A stretch of 64,000 nt of DNA from Vibrio lentus. Its GTDB lineage: Bacteria; Pseudomonadota; Gammaproteobacteria; Enterobacterales; Vibrionaceae. Shown here one piece after another: positions 44,300-52,791 of this stretch. The notes beneath the pieces were generated by a model that saw only the letters and a program-made list of their open reading frames with translations, ran no database searches and was not told the origin of the DNA. The stretch's first letter is position 1, and each line of letters begins with the position of its first letter. Made by a program: the position numbers and the translations under genes. Location of the stretch: positions 124,001 through 188,000 of the forward strand of contig NZ_MCZK01000101.1 of assembly GCF_002875945.1 (NCBI RefSeq), written 5' to 3'.

Positions 44300-46972
44300 A
44301 TGAGCGATCTAGCGAAAGAGATCACGCCCGTAAATATTGAAGATGAGCTTAGAGGTTCATACCTAGACTACGCGATGTCCGTCATCGTTGGTCGTGCCCT
44401 TCCAGATGTGCGTGATGGCCTAAAACCAGTACACCGCCGCGTTTTGTTCGCGATGAATGTACTAGGTAATGATTGGAACAAAGCATATAAAAAGTCTGCT
44501 CGTGTAGTAGGCGATGTAATCGGTAAATATCACCCACACGGTGATAGTGCGGTATACGAGTCAATTGTTCGTATGGCTCAGCCGTTTTCACTACGCTATA
44601 TGTTAGTCGATGGCCAAGGTAACTTTGGTTCGGTTGACGGCGATTCAGCTGCGGCAATGCGTTATACCGAAGTTCGTATGTCAAAAATAGCTGGTGAGCT
44701 ATTAACGGATCTTGATAAAGATACGGTTGACTTCGTTCCTAACTATGATGGAACCGAGCAAATACCAGCAGTTTTACCAACAAAAATACCAAACCTATTG
44801 GTTAACGGTGCTTCTGGTATCGCAGTAGGTATGGCTACCAACATCCCGCCGCATAACCTCGGCGAAGTTGTTGATGGCTGTTTAGCATTTATCAATAATG
44901 AAGACATCACTATTGATGAGCTAATGGACTACATCCCTGGTCCAGACTTCCCGACAGCAGCATTAATCAGTGGCCGTAAGGGCATTGTTGATGCATATAA
45001 GACTGGTCGTGGCAAAGTTTACATGCGCTCGCGCGCGAACATTGAAATGGAAAAGAACGGTAAAGAAACAATTATCGTTACTGAAATTCCATATCAAGTG
45101 AACAAAGCTCGTCTGATCGAGAAGATTGCAGAACTTGTAAAAGACAAGAAAGTTGAAGGCATCAGTGCATTGCGTGACGAATCTGATAAAGATGGTATGC
45201 GTATTGTTATTGAATGTAAGCGTGATGCTGTCGGTGAAGTTGTACTAAACAACCTTTACTCACAAACTCAACTGCAAACAACTTTCGGCATCAACATGGT
45301 TGCTCTGAACAACGGCCAACCACAACTTTTCAACATTAAAGATATGTTGAAGTGTTTTGTTGATCACCGTCGTGAAGTTGTGACACGTCGTACTATCTTC
45401 GAACTGAAGAAAGCGCGCGACCGTGCACATATCTTGGAAGCTCTATCTTTAGCGCTTGCAAACATTGATGAAATCATTGAACTGATCAAGAACGCACCAA
45501 CACCAGCAGAAGCTAAAGTTGGTCTAGTATCTCGTGGTTGGGATCTTGGTAACGTTGCATCAATGCTTGAACGTGCTGGTACTGATGCAGCTCGTCCAGA
45601 TTGGCTTGAAGACCAATACGGTATCCGTGATGGTCAATACTTCCTAACGGAAACTCAAGCGCAAGCTATTCTAGAACTTCGTCTTCACCGCCTAACTGGC
45701 CTTGAGCACGAGAAGATTCTAGACGAGTACAAAGCACTTCTAGAAGAGATCGCTGAGCTAATGCATATTCTTGCAAGCACTGAGCGTTTGATGGAAGTGA
45801 TCCGTGAAGAACTTGAAGCGGTACGTGATATCTATGGCGACGAGCGTCGTACAGAAATCACAGCAGCGGTTCATGACATCGACATGGAAGAGCTAATTGC
45901 TCAAGAAGACGTTGTAGTAACGCTTTCTAACGCAGGTTACGTTAAGTACCAAATCCTAAGCGACTACGAAGCTCAGCGTCGTGGTGGTAAAGGTAAGAGT
46001 GCAACTAAGATGAAAGATGAGGATTACATTGAGCGTCTGCTTGTTGCTAATACTCACGATAACATCTTATGTTTCTCTACTCGTGGTAAGACGTACCGCT
46101 TGAAAGTTTACCAACTTCCACAAGCAAGCCGCACCGCTCGTGGTAAGCCTATCGTTAACATTCTTCCTCTAGAAGAAGGTGAGCGTATTACGGCTATCCT
46201 GCCTGTTTCTGAGTTCTCTAACGAGAAATTCATCTTCATGGCAACAGGCGACGGTACAGTTAAGAAGACATCACTGGATCAATTCGCAAACGTACGTGCT
46301 AACGGCCTAATCGCAGTTAACCTACGTGACGATGATTCACTGATTGGCGTTGATATTACTGATGGTAATAGCGACATCATGCTGTTCTCTAAATCGGGCA
46401 AAGTTGTTCGCTTTAACGAGGACAAAGTACGTCCAATGGGTCGTACTGCCTCTGGTGTTCGTGGTATGAAGCTTCCAGAAGACGATCAAGTGGTTTCACT
46501 GATTGTTCCTTCAAACGAAGGCGATATCCTAACTGTGACTCAAAACGGTTACGGTAAGCGTACTGAGCTGGCTGAATACCCAACGAAAGGCCGTGCAACG
46601 CAAGGTGTAGTATCTATCAAAGTCTCTGATCGTAATGGCCCAGTAGTTGGTGCTGTTCAGGTTGAAGAAGGCGATGAAATGATGATGATCACCGACGCAG
46701 GTACACTAGTACGTACTCGCGTAGCGGAAGTAAGCCAAGTTGGTCGTAACACTCAAGGTGTGACACTGATTCGTACTGCTGAAGACGAGAATGTTGTAGG
46801 TCTACAACGTATCGACGAAGTAGAAGAAGCTGAGATTGTTGAAGGCGAAGAAACTGAAGAAGCAAATGCTGACGCAGTAAACGCTGAAACAGCTGTTGTT
46901 TCTGAATCAAGTGAAGAGCAAGCATCAGATGCTTCTGACTCTGAAAGTGATAGCGAGCAAGACACTGAGTAA
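44300..46972 (+). CDS. gyrA: DNA gyrase subunit A
   Basis: 890 residues. The N-terminal breakage-reunion domain has [13 protein letters not shown] (Ser83; position 87 is Glu rather than the common Asp) and the catalytic Tyr in [10 protein letters not shown]. The C-terminal beta-pinwheel starts with the GyrA box QRRGGKG (about residue 560). The last 55 residues are an acidic Glu/Asp/Ser-rich tail, longer than in E. coli, which modulates DNA wrapping in the family. The 5' leader contains a small CGTATT/AATACG hairpin (44257-44272). Confidence 0.98.
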   Translation: MSDLAKEITPVNIEDELRGSYLDYAMSVIVGRALPDVRDGLKPVHRRVLFAMNVLGNDWNKAYKKSARVVGDVIGKYHPHGDSAVYESIVRMAQPFSLRYMLVDGQGNFGSVDGDSAAAMRYTEVRMSKIAGELLTDLDKDTVDFVPNYDGTEQIPAVLPTKIPNLLVNGASGIAVGMATNIPPHNLGEVVDGCLAFINNEDITIDELMDYIPGPDFPTAALISGRKGIVDAYKTGRGKVYMRSRANIEMEKNGKETIIVTEIPYQVNKARLIEKIAELVKDKKVEGISALRDESDKDGMRIVIECKRDAVGEVVLNNLYSQTQLQTTFGINMVALNNGQPQLFNIKDMLKCFVDHRREVVTRRTIFELKKARDRAHILEALSLALANIDEIIELIKNAPTPAEAKVGLVSRGWDLGNVASMLERAGTDAARPDWLEDQYGIRDGQYFLTETQAQAILELRLHRLTGLEHEKILDEYKALLEEIAELMHILASTERLMEVIREELEAVRDIYGDERRTEITAAVHDIDMEELIAQEDVVVTLSNAGYVKYQILSDYEAQRRGGKGKSATKMKDEDYIERLLVANTHDNILCFSTRGKTYRLKVYQLPQASRTARGKPIVNILPLEEGERITAILPVSEFSNEKFIFMATGDGTVKKTSLDQFANVRANGLIAVNLRDDDSLIGVDITDGNSDIMLFSKSGKVVRFNEDKVRPMGRTASGVRGMKLPEDDQVVSLIVPSNEGDILTVTQNGYGKRTELAEYPTKGRATQGVVSIKVSDRNGPVVGAVQVEEGDEMMMITDAGTLVRTRVAEVSQVGRNTQGVTLIRTAEDENVVGLQRIDEVEEAEIVEGEETEEANADAVNAETAVVSESSEEQASDASDSESDSEQDTE

Positions 46973-47006
46973 TCTCTATTACGTTAAGTAATTAAGTTTA
47001 CCAATG

Positions 47007-47036
47007 AAAAAACCGGGCCTAAGTGCTCGGTTTTTT
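47007..47036 (+). terminator. gyrA terminator
   Basis: AAAAAACCG with CGGTTTTTT, and inner GC/GC pairs around CTAAGT; 34 bases behind the gyrA stop. Confidence 0.82.
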
Positions 47037-47060
47037 ATTGCCTGTCATTTCACTATTTTT

Positions 47061-47109
47061 CTCATTTCTCATTTCTCATTTCTCATTTCTCATTTCTCAT
47101 TTCTCATTT
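47061..47109. repeat. Heptamer tandem array CTCATTT, seven perfect copies
   Basis: CTCATTT is repeated seven times without error from 47061 to 47109. The array is intergenic, about 90 bases behind gyrA. Perfect copies imply a recent or slippage-prone origin. Confidence 0.95.
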
Positions 47110-47110
47110 C

Positions 47111-47145
47111 GCTTATGGCTTATGGCTTATGGCTTATGGCTTAGG
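47111..47145. repeat. Heptamer tandem array GCTTATG, four perfect copies plus one variant
   Basis: Four GCTTATG units (47111-47138) and one GCTTAGG (47139-47145). It begins one base after the CTCATTT array and has the same 7-base period but a different unit. Confidence 0.93.
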
Positions 47146-47279
47146 TCTGAGTGCTAACCTTAATCAGTCGCTTTTATGCGAAAGTTTGAGCACTAAATCT
47201 CGAACGCTAAACTTTGATCAATAACGAGGCAGTACGAAAACGATAGAGTAGAGGTAGATCTAAATAAAAGGGATGTGGA

Positions 47280-47909
47280 ATGGATATCTGGTTGTTGGTT
47301 GCGTTGGTACTAATGAGTCTGTTTTTGATCACGGTCGTTATTGCCGCGAGCAACAATGGCAGCCATCTAAAAGGCAATGTGGTGATTTCTCTTACTGCAG
47401 TGGCTTTGAGCGTGCTGGTCTGGTCTCAACTGAAACAAGAGTTACCTCAACTTCCTTTGGATGATAGCAATAACTACACGGCAACAGATTTCGAAGATGA
47501 GCTTCAACAAAGTCTCAAGCAAGACCCGAATCAATCCGACTTGTGGTTTAAGCTTGGTGGTGTATACATGCAGAAAGGGGAGTTTGATGCGGCATTCACT
47601 TGCTACGATTATGCGATTCGCTTAGATCCTCAAGCGCCTTCTGGCCTCTATGCTGCCAAAGCAACCGCACTTTATTATCTTAGCTCTCAAGCGATGAGTG
47701 ATGATGTTAATGCGTTGTTGGAGCACTCCATGCAGCTTGATCCCAATGATCGTACGGCATTGATGTTGATTGCGACCGATCACTTCATCAGCATGCGCTA
47801 TCAACAAGCGATCGACGCGTGGACTCAAATCTTAGATTCCAATCAGAAGGGCATTGATCGTGTCTCTATTATCCATTCGATCAACCAAGCCAAACAGATG
47901 ATCCGTTAA
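47280..47909 (+). CDS. nrfG: TPR-domain cytochrome c biogenesis factor, NrfG-like
   Basis: 209 residues: two membrane helices (about 3-22 and 33-50), then a periplasmic TPR region (about 70-200) with DLWFKLGGVYMQKGEFDAAFTCYDYAIRL. This matches NrfG and the C-terminal half of CcmI, which hold apocytochrome for heme attachment by NrfEF. The rest of the nrf genes are 0.5-8 kb to the right, so it probably assists the NrfA CWSCK heme. It is separated from them by the leftward rhodanese and nrfA genes. Confidence 0.8.
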   Translation: MDIWLLVALVLMSLFLITVVIAASNNGSHLKGNVVISLTAVALSVLVWSQLKQELPQLPLDDSNNYTATDFEDELQQSLKQDPNQSDLWFKLGGVYMQKGEFDAAFTCYDYAIRLDPQAPSGLYAAKATALYYLSSQAMSDDVNALLEHSMQLDPNDRTALMLIATDHFISMRYQQAIDAWTQILDSNQKGIDRVSIIHSINQAKQMIR

Positions 47910-47960
47910 GCTTGGCTAATTGCTAAAGAGGCGGCCTTACTTAAGCTCTCATCTCTAAGA

Positions 47961-48305
47961 CTATTGGTTTTCCTGCATTTCGATTAAGCCACCAGCATTG
48001 TGGATTTGAGTAAACCCTTGAGCACGCAAGAATTGATAAGCTTGCTCTGAACGATTGCCACTGCGGCAGTACAACACGATGGGTTGGTCTTTATCTATCT
48101 TAGCAAAGTGAGTAGCCACTTCAGAAAGAGGGTAGTTGATGGCGTTGTCTAGATGCCCTTGTTCGAACTCCTCAGGCGTTCTGACATCAACCACTAATGC
48201 GCCTTTCTCAATTAATTCCCAGCCTATCTCAGCACGTTCAGAAGCGTACACTCCAGAACTTAACAACGTAATGCACAATGCAGAAAGCGAAAGTAGGGTT
48301 CTCAT
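47961..48305 (-). CDS. Periplasmic rhodanese-like protein
   Basis: 114 residues: signal peptide 1-21 (cleavage near YASE), then a single rhodanese domain with DVRTPEEFEQGHLDNAINYPL and the active-site loop CRSGNR (Cys80). PspE is a known periplasmic relative that transfers sulfur from thiosulfate in vitro. It is downstream of nrfA in the same direction, but a terminator-like stem lies between, so it is probably a separate unit. A link to nrf is positional only. Confidence 0.88.
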   Translation of the reverse strand: MRTLLSLSALCITLLSSGVYASERAEIGWELIEKGALVVDVRTPEEFEQGHLDNAINYPLSEVATHFAKIDKDQPIVLYCRSGNRSEQAYQFLRAQGFTQIHNAGGLIEMQENQ

Positions 48306-48392
48306 TCTTAATTCCTTGAATTAGAAACTAGGTATTTAAAGGTCGGCATCGGTTTGAATACGCGAGAATCTAGCGCTTAAGATTCAAAATAG

Positions 48393-48430
48393 AAAAACCA
48401 GCCACACAACAATAGTGTGACTGGTTTTTA
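48393..48430 (-). terminator. nrfA terminator
   Basis: AAAAACCAG-CACAC and GTGTG-CTGGTTTTT pair with one bulge on each side around AACAATA; on the minus strand a T-run follows. It is 23 bases behind the nrfA stop. Confidence 0.82.
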
Positions 48431-48452
48431 CGTAATGGTCTAACTGACGAGA

Positions 48453-49883
48453 TTAGTATTCGTAGTTAGCTTCACGTTTTTCGGCTTGCTCTTCCCACTT
48501 GGGAACAACCGTGTCTAAGAAGTGTTGTTTCTCAGCGTTCATCTTATCCATGTCCATTCCTAGCGCTTTTTGAGCCGCCTCTTTGGTCGAAATGTCAGGA
48601 ATTTCAATTGGGTCCGTAATGCCTTTCTTCGCAAGTAGACGAATGATCTTAGTACGAGCATCGGCTGCGCGATCAACGGCAGTACCTAGCACTTCTAGAG
48701 CGATTTCTGGTGCATGCATATGAATACCGTGAGACGCAATAGCGTAGTCCCAGCGCCATTGAGCATGACGGATATCCAGTAGGATTGGCTCCATCTCTTG
48801 CTCTGTCGCACCGGCTTCCCATGCTGCGCCCGCTTCAAAGTGAGCAGCAACGATTTGTTTCTCTGCTGTCAACTTCATGTTCAGTACTTGCGCTTTACGG
48901 CTTGAAACGATGTTACGCATGGTTTCTTTAGATTGAGTATGACAGTTTGCACACGTGTCTTCGAAGCGGTCGAATGGGTTACCCACTTTATGGTCGGTGT
49001 AAACGGTGCCGTCTTCTTTGGTGACTTTAGGCATATGACAGTCAGCACAAACGACGTTGTTCTTACCGTGAATACCTTCGCGCCATGTTTCAAAGCCTGG
49101 GTGTTGCGCTTTTAGCATCGGTGCTTTAGATACTTTATGCGTCCAATCTTTAAAGTTGATCGCATCATAGTAGCGTTCCATATCGCCAACGGTTGTACCT
49201 TGGTCCCAAGGGAATTTCACGCTCTTATTAGGGCCTGTGAAGTAGTACTCCACATGACACTGCGCGCAAACAGACGCTTGTTGGTCTAATCGGCTTTGTT
49301 CATCGAACTTTTTACCAATCGCTTCAAATGCACGTTCCACATAAGGACGAGTAACTTTCAGCGCGGGTTCGCCATTCTTAAAGCCTTCACTTTGGGTATC
49401 GTGACAGTCTGAACAGCCAATAGGGTTAACGATCTCGTTGCCAAGACGCGCCCATTTACCTTCGAAATAACCATCTTCGCCACGCTCTTCAATCACACGA
49501 GCGACATCAGGGCTCTTACAGCTCCAACAAGCCATCGGCATTGGGCCTGAGCTTTCGTCAGTTGGCCCGCCAGTACGTAGCGTTTGTGTTACGTCGTCAA
49601 TGGCATAAAAGTGTCCACGCGCTTTATTGTAATCTTTTGCGAACCCGTAGCCTGCCCACATGATGACCATATTCGGATCTTCTTTTAGAGCATCTTCAAT
49701 GACTTCGCTTTCTGACGTCTGTCTCCATGAGTGGTATTGATCGGGGTGGTTTTGCTCGAACTGGTCGTTACGAGGATCGCCAATTTCTTTTTGTTCAGAC
49801 GCAGCAAAACTGGTCGCGCTTGCTAGTGATGCGCTAACCATTAATAGTGCTGTGACCGAATTACGTATCCAATGCTTTTTCAC
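48453..49883 (-). CDS. nrfA: Pentaheme cytochrome c nitrite reductase (ammonia-forming)
   Basis: 476 residues, GTG start with GGAG 8 bases upstream and a signal peptide cleaved near FAAS (residue 28). Heme sites are CWSCK at 119-123, the Lys-ligated active heme, and CSDCH 157-161, CAQCH 206-210, CADCH 279-283 and CANCH 311-315. It reduces nitrite to ammonia in six electrons in the periplasm. NrfB feeds it electrons. Unlike E. coli, nrfA is divergent from nrfBCDE; the 482-base region between carries FNR, NarP, Fur and CRP-like sites. The CWSCK heme requires the dedicated NrfEFG lyase, encoded to either side. Confidence 0.97.
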   Translation of the reverse strand: MKKHWIRNSVTALLMVSASLASATSFAASEQKEIGDPRNDQFEQNHPDQYHSWRQTSESEVIEDALKEDPNMVIMWAGYGFAKDYNKARGHFYAIDDVTQTLRTGGPTDESSGPMPMACWSCKSPDVARVIEERGEDGYFEGKWARLGNEIVNPIGCSDCHDTQSEGFKNGEPALKVTRPYVERAFEAIGKKFDEQSRLDQQASVCAQCHVEYYFTGPNKSVKFPWDQGTTVGDMERYYDAINFKDWTHKVSKAPMLKAQHPGFETWREGIHGKNNVVCADCHMPKVTKEDGTVYTDHKVGNPFDRFEDTCANCHTQSKETMRNIVSSRKAQVLNMKLTAEKQIVAAHFEAGAAWEAGATEQEMEPILLDIRHAQWRWDYAIASHGIHMHAPEIALEVLGTAVDRAADARTKIIRLLAKKGITDPIEIPDISTKEAAQKALGMDMDKMNAEKQHFLDTVVPKWEEQAEKREANYEY

Positions 49884-50021
49884 AGTGATATCTCCAATAT
49901 ACTGATTTTTATACCAAGCGTTGTGAGTTTGCTATTCAAATTAAGAACTGGAGAATTCCTGTTTATATTAATTCATAAACAAACACATTTTGTTACGTGT
50001 CGGTAGTTTGCTTGTTTTAGA

Positions 50022-50035
50022 TCAATTAACGGCAG
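50022..50035. promoter_or_regulatory. FNR-like site upstream of nrfA
   Basis: TTGTTTTAGATCAA matches TTGAT-N4-ATCAA at 9 of 10 fixed positions. Its centre is about 145 bases from the nrfA start codon. FNR activation of nrf is established in E. coli. Confidence 0.65.
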
Positions 50036-50061
50036 TGACTTCAATCACGTTGAAGTTTATA

Positions 50062-50077
50062 TAACCCTAAAGGGGTA
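50062..50077. promoter_or_regulatory. NarP-type 7-2-7 site (left)
   Basis: TAACCCT-AA-AGGGGTA matches the NarL/NarP inverted heptamers (TACCYMT-N2-AKRGGTA) at 13 of 14 positions. The 7-2-7 arrangement is the one NarP can bind. It is 179 bases from the nrfA start. Confidence 0.65.
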
Positions 50078-50105
50078 TGTGTTGGCGTGGTTATTGGAAT
50101 TTAAT

Positions 50106-50120
50106 TGATAATTATTATCA
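50106..50120. promoter_or_regulatory. Fur box in the nrf control region
   Basis: TGATAATTATTATCA is a perfect 7-1-7 palindrome (TGATAAT-N-ATTATCA), the core Fur consensus. It lies between the two NarP sites, midway between nrfA and nrfB. Iron control of an enzyme needing five hemes plus Fe-S partners is plausible; direction of the effect is unknown. Confidence 0.75.
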
Positions 50121-50162
50121 TATATAACAATCAATTACCTAAATTGACCATGATATAAATAG

Positions 50163-50178
50163 GGTGATTGTGTTCACA
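50163..50178. promoter_or_regulatory. CRP-like site upstream of nrfB
   Basis: GGTGA-N6-TCACA differs from TGTGA-N6-TCACA at one position. It lies 188 bases upstream of the nrfB start. In Vibrio CRP sites are common at respiratory genes; without expression data this remains tentative. Confidence 0.4.
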
Positions 50179-50202
50179 CATTAACCTACTCATATTTCGT
50201 AT

Positions 50203-50218
50203 TACCTAATTAGAGGTA
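50203..50218. promoter_or_regulatory. NarP-type 7-2-7 site (right)
   Basis: TACCTAA-TT-AGAGGTA matches TACCYMT-N2-AKRGGTA at 13 of 14 positions. It is 148 bases upstream of nrfB and thus placed for the rightward operon, mirroring the left site for nrfA. Confidence 0.65.
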
Positions 50219-50271
50219 TATTCTAACTATAGAAAGCGTTGTGGCTTATCCAAAATAAGAATTGATATCAT

Positions 50272-50295
50272 TTAAACGATAATAATATCGTTTAA
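50272..50295. promoter_or_regulatory. 24-bp inverted repeat upstream of nrfB
   Basis: TTAAACGAT-AATAAT-ATCGTTTAA has perfect 9-bp arms around a 6-base spacer. I do not recognise the motif as a known operator. It is 71 bases upstream of the nrfB start, where it could overlap the promoter. Confidence 0.45.
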
Positions 50296-50310
50296 GGGTA
50301 CTTTTGTTTA

Positions 50311-50349
50311 ACCGGAATATTATTTAGTTGAGAGTTAAATAATGCCGGT
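50311..50349 (+). other. Hairpin directly before the nrfB ribosome site
   Basis: ACCGG pairs with CCGGT and, after a small internal loop, ATTATTTA with TAAATAAT. The stem ends 2 bases before the AAGGAAAGG ribosome site, so it could affect nrfB translation or stabilise the 5' end. Confidence 0.4.
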
Positions 50350-50365
50350 ATAAGGAAAGGATAAA

Positions 50366-50950
50366 ATGGGCAATATTAAATTGGCCATAGTCATAATGCT
50401 TAAATCCCTTCTAGCATTCTGCCTCTATGGTTATTCCATTCATGCTGTTGCTGAGCCTGCTGTTACGCCAGTAGGAGAATCAACAAGACATGAAGTCGAA
50501 TTAATCCGCGACAAAGATTACAAGTGTGTTCAGTGCCATAAAGATTCCAAAGAAACCGTATTGGGCTCTCATGGCGAAAGCGCACACGCTTTACTTGGCC
50601 GTGAAGTGAATTGTACTGATTGTCATACCTCTATTGGCCCCGATCACCGTGAAGGTGCACCTGAAGTGGTGAAGTATCGTTCGGCTCAATCACAACCGGG
50701 AACTGAAAAGGTTTTCCTAGATCCAAGCTTAATTCTAGATGCCAATAGCCAATGTATAGATTGTCATAAACCGGATGATCTTCGTGAAGCTAGCTGGACT
50801 CACGATGTTCACGCGCAAAACTTAACCTGTTCAAACTGTCATGACGTTCATGCCACTGAAGCGAAAGTGTTGGGTTTAGATAAAAAGCAAACTATCAAGC
50901 TGTGTGTGGATTGCCATTCAGACTTCAACCAGAAGAAAGAAGGGGAGTAA
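50366..50950 (+). CDS. nrfB: Pentaheme cytochrome NrfB
   Basis: 194 residues with a signal peptide cleaved near AVAE (about 29). Five CxxCH sites: CVQCH 54-58, CTDCH 83-87, CIDCH 130-134, CSNCH 155-159 and CVDCH 180-184, plus distal His residues. NrfB shuttles electrons from the NrfCD quinol dehydrogenase to NrfA in the periplasm. First gene of the nrfBCDE-dsbE-nrfF operon; nrfC starts 3 bases later. Confidence 0.95.
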   Translation: MGNIKLAIVIMLKSLLAFCLYGYSIHAVAEPAVTPVGESTRHEVELIRDKDYKCVQCHKDSKETVLGSHGESAHALLGREVNCTDCHTSIGPDHREGAPEVVKYRSAQSQPGTEKVFLDPSLILDANSQCIDCHKPDDLREASWTHDVHAQNLTCSNCHDVHATEAKVLGLDKKQTIKLCVDCHSDFNQKKEGE

Positions 50951-50953
50951 TCT

Positions 50954-51640
50954 ATGAGCTGCTCAAGAAGAAACTTTTTAGCAGGTGCTGGTGCCGTTAT
51001 CTTCACCACGGGTGTTGCGGGAACTGCGGCGGTGACAAGTCGTAAGACGCTAGCCAATGTTCAAGAAGATGGTACTAAACGTTATGGAATGATTCATGAC
51101 GAAACCGCGTGTATTGGTTGTACTGCTTGTACCGAAGCATGTCGTGAAGTAAACAAAGTACCTGAAGGTGTATCGCGCTTAGAAATTGTTAAGAGCGAAC
51201 CCCAAGGTGAATATCCAAATGTTGATTACCGTTTTACCCGTAACTCTTGCCAACATTGTGATAATGCCCCTTGTGTGATGGTTTGCCCAACAGGGGCGGC
51301 CTACAAAGATGAAAAAACCGGCATTGTCGACGTTCATCAAGAGAAGTGTGTGGGTTGTGGTTATTGCTTATTAGCTTGTCCATATCAAGTGCGCTTTTTC
51401 CATCCCGAGAATAAATCCGCAGATAAATGTAACTTCTGTCGTGATACCAACCTTGCACAAGGGAAGTTGCCTGCTTGTGTCGAATCTTGCCCGACCAATG
51501 CGTTGGTATTTGGCGATCTCAATGATCCTGAGAGTGAGATAAACCAGGTGCTTCAATCGGAAGTGGTTTACAGAGATAAAGCTTACCTAGGTACTCAGCC
51601 AAAACTCTATAAAGTGCCACACCAAAAAGGGGAGATTTGA
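50954..51640 (+). CDS. nrfC: Nrf iron-sulfur protein NrfC
   Basis: 228 residues. The N-terminus SCSRRNFLAGAG is a Tat signal. Four [4Fe-4S] groups: CIGCTACTEAC (about 53), CQHCDNAPCVMVC (about 98), CVGCGYCLLAC (about 132) and CNFC with CVESC (about 157-178). It connects the membrane NrfD to NrfB on the periplasmic side. It is 3 bases behind nrfB and overlaps or abuts nrfD. Confidence 0.95.
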   Translation: MSCSRRNFLAGAGAVIFTTGVAGTAAVTSRKTLANVQEDGTKRYGMIHDETACIGCTACTEACREVNKVPEGVSRLEIVKSEPQGEYPNVDYRFTRNSCQHCDNAPCVMVCPTGAAYKDEKTGIVDVHQEKCVGCGYCLLACPYQVRFFHPENKSADKCNFCRDTNLAQGKLPACVESCPTNALVFGDLNDPESEINQVLQSEVVYRDKAYLGTQPKLYKVPHQKGEI

Positions 51641-51642
51641 TT

Positions 51643-52617
51643 ATGAGTGCATGGGACACAGCTTTTCAGTCTGGTACCGTGGTATGGGACTGGATTATAG
51701 CCATCTATCTATTTCTTGCGGGGATGTCGGCGGGTGCCGTCATGATCTCCATTTACCTTAAGCGTAAGGTCATTGAAGGCGATCCTGCCCATAATGGTGT
51801 GTTAAAGGCCACAGCTTTTCTTGCGCCCTTTGGGATCATTTCAGGTCTGTTGATCTTGGTTTTCCACCTAACAAAACCGTTATCATTTTGGAAGATCATG
51901 ATCTTCTACAATCCAACGTCTGTGATGTCGATGGGTGTGATCTTATTCCAAGTGTATATGGTGATCTTGTTTCTTTGGATCGGCATTATATTTAGAGATC
52001 AAATCGTTGTGTTCTTGAATGACCAAGTATGGTTAAAAGGACGACTCGATTTTGTCGGTAACTGGATTGGCAAATTAGAAGTGTTCGAGAATGCTTTGGA
52101 AATATTCTTAGCTGTTCTTGCTCTGATGCTTGCTGCTTATACCGGATTCCTGCTTTCCGCTTTAAATACCTTCCCACTGTTGAATAACCCAGTGCTGCCA
52201 ATTTTGTTCTTATTCTCGAGTTTATCTTCGGGAGCGGCGGCATGTATTTTATTTGGTGTGTTGGTCTTTAAAGAATCACCTCATAGCCCGAGTATTTCAT
52301 GGATCCACGGATTCGAACGCCCTGTTGTGATGTTTGAATTATTTGTTCTTATTACTTTCTTTACTGGTCTTATCTTCACCGGTGGTCAAAGTGAACAAGC
52401 AGTATGGAACGCGATTGGCAGTGGTTTCTGGGCAAGCTGGTTCTGGTATGGCGTGATCGGCGTTGGCATGGTTTTACCATTGCTGCTGAATGCGGTCACC
52501 CCAACGTCTATCCGTCATAGTTCGGTGTATATTTTCTCTGTAACTTCGTTAAGCCTAATGGGCGTGTTAATGCTGCGAACTTTTGTCCTTTATGCAGGGC
52601 AGTTAACGTTAGCTTAA
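51643..52617 (+). CDS. nrfD: Nrf membrane quinol-oxidising subunit NrfD
   Basis: 324 residues with eight membrane helices. FLAGMSAGAVM in the first helix is the NrfD/PsrC family sequence. It oxidises menaquinol and passes electrons to NrfC. ATG 51643 (GGAG 8 bases upstream) is preferred; the frame also has a TTG at 51637 that overlaps the nrfC stop. A 174-base gap with stems and a small frame follows before nrfE. Confidence 0.94.
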   Translation: MSAWDTAFQSGTVVWDWIIAIYLFLAGMSAGAVMISIYLKRKVIEGDPAHNGVLKATAFLAPFGIISGLLILVFHLTKPLSFWKIMIFYNPTSVMSMGVILFQVYMVILFLWIGIIFRDQIVVFLNDQVWLKGRLDFVGNWIGKLEVFENALEIFLAVLALMLAAYTGFLLSALNTFPLLNNPVLPILFLFSSLSSGAAACILFGVLVFKESPHSPSISWIHGFERPVVMFELFVLITFFTGLIFTGGQSEQAVWNAIGSGFWASWFWYGVIGVGMVLPLLLNAVTPTSIRHSSVYIFSVTSLSLMGVLMLRTFVLYAGQLTLA

Positions 52618-52643
52618 TTTCGCGCAAGTTTATTAGTGAGCAG

Positions 52644-52790
52644 ATGTTGGATACTAAATATCTGCTTATTAATGAACATACTCTTAATAAGTCTGTTTTT
52701 GATAAACATGCTTTTAATGAAAATGCTTTAAATAAACATGAGTTTGCGTGTTCTAATTGGCTCTGCTCTAGCGGAGCCTTATTGAGGTGA
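52644..52790 (+). CDS. Possible 48-residue protein in the nrfD-nrfE gap
   Basis: ATG 52644 opens 48 codons ending TGA one base before the nrfE ATG. The middle is a degenerate 15-base repeat giving pentapeptides LNKSV, FDKHA, FNENA, LNKHE. Only GTGAG stands as a weak ribosome site. If translated it could couple nrfD to nrfE, since the nrfE site GAGG lies in its last codons; it may equally be non-coding repeat. Stems AGCAGAT/ATCTGCT (52639-52666) and GGCTC..GAGCC (52759-52778) lie at its ends. Confidence 0.25.
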   Translation: MLDTKYLLINEHTLNKSVFDKHAFNENALNKHEFACSNWLCSSGALLR

Positions 52791-52791
52791 T

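Larger units (their letters stand above)
46973..47279. other. Repeat-bearing intergenic region between gyrA and nrfG
   Basis: 307 bases holding the gyrA terminator and two adjacent heptamer arrays (listed separately), then about 130 bases of leader for the TPR gene. No open frame of note. Confidence 0.6.
49884..50365. other. Divergent nrfA / nrfB control region
   Basis: 482 AT-rich bases without a gene. From left to right it holds an FNR-like site, a NarP site, a Fur box, a CRP-like site, a second NarP site, a 24-bp inverted repeat and a hairpin just before the nrfB ribosome site; each is listed separately. Confidence 0.75.

Noticed and set aside
47061..47145. CRISPR-like array
   Set aside because: Units are contiguous 7-base repeats without spacers.
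50259..50275. Second FNR site near nrfB (TTGATATCATTTAA)
   Set aside because: Only the left half matches; the right half has too few matches to ATCAA.
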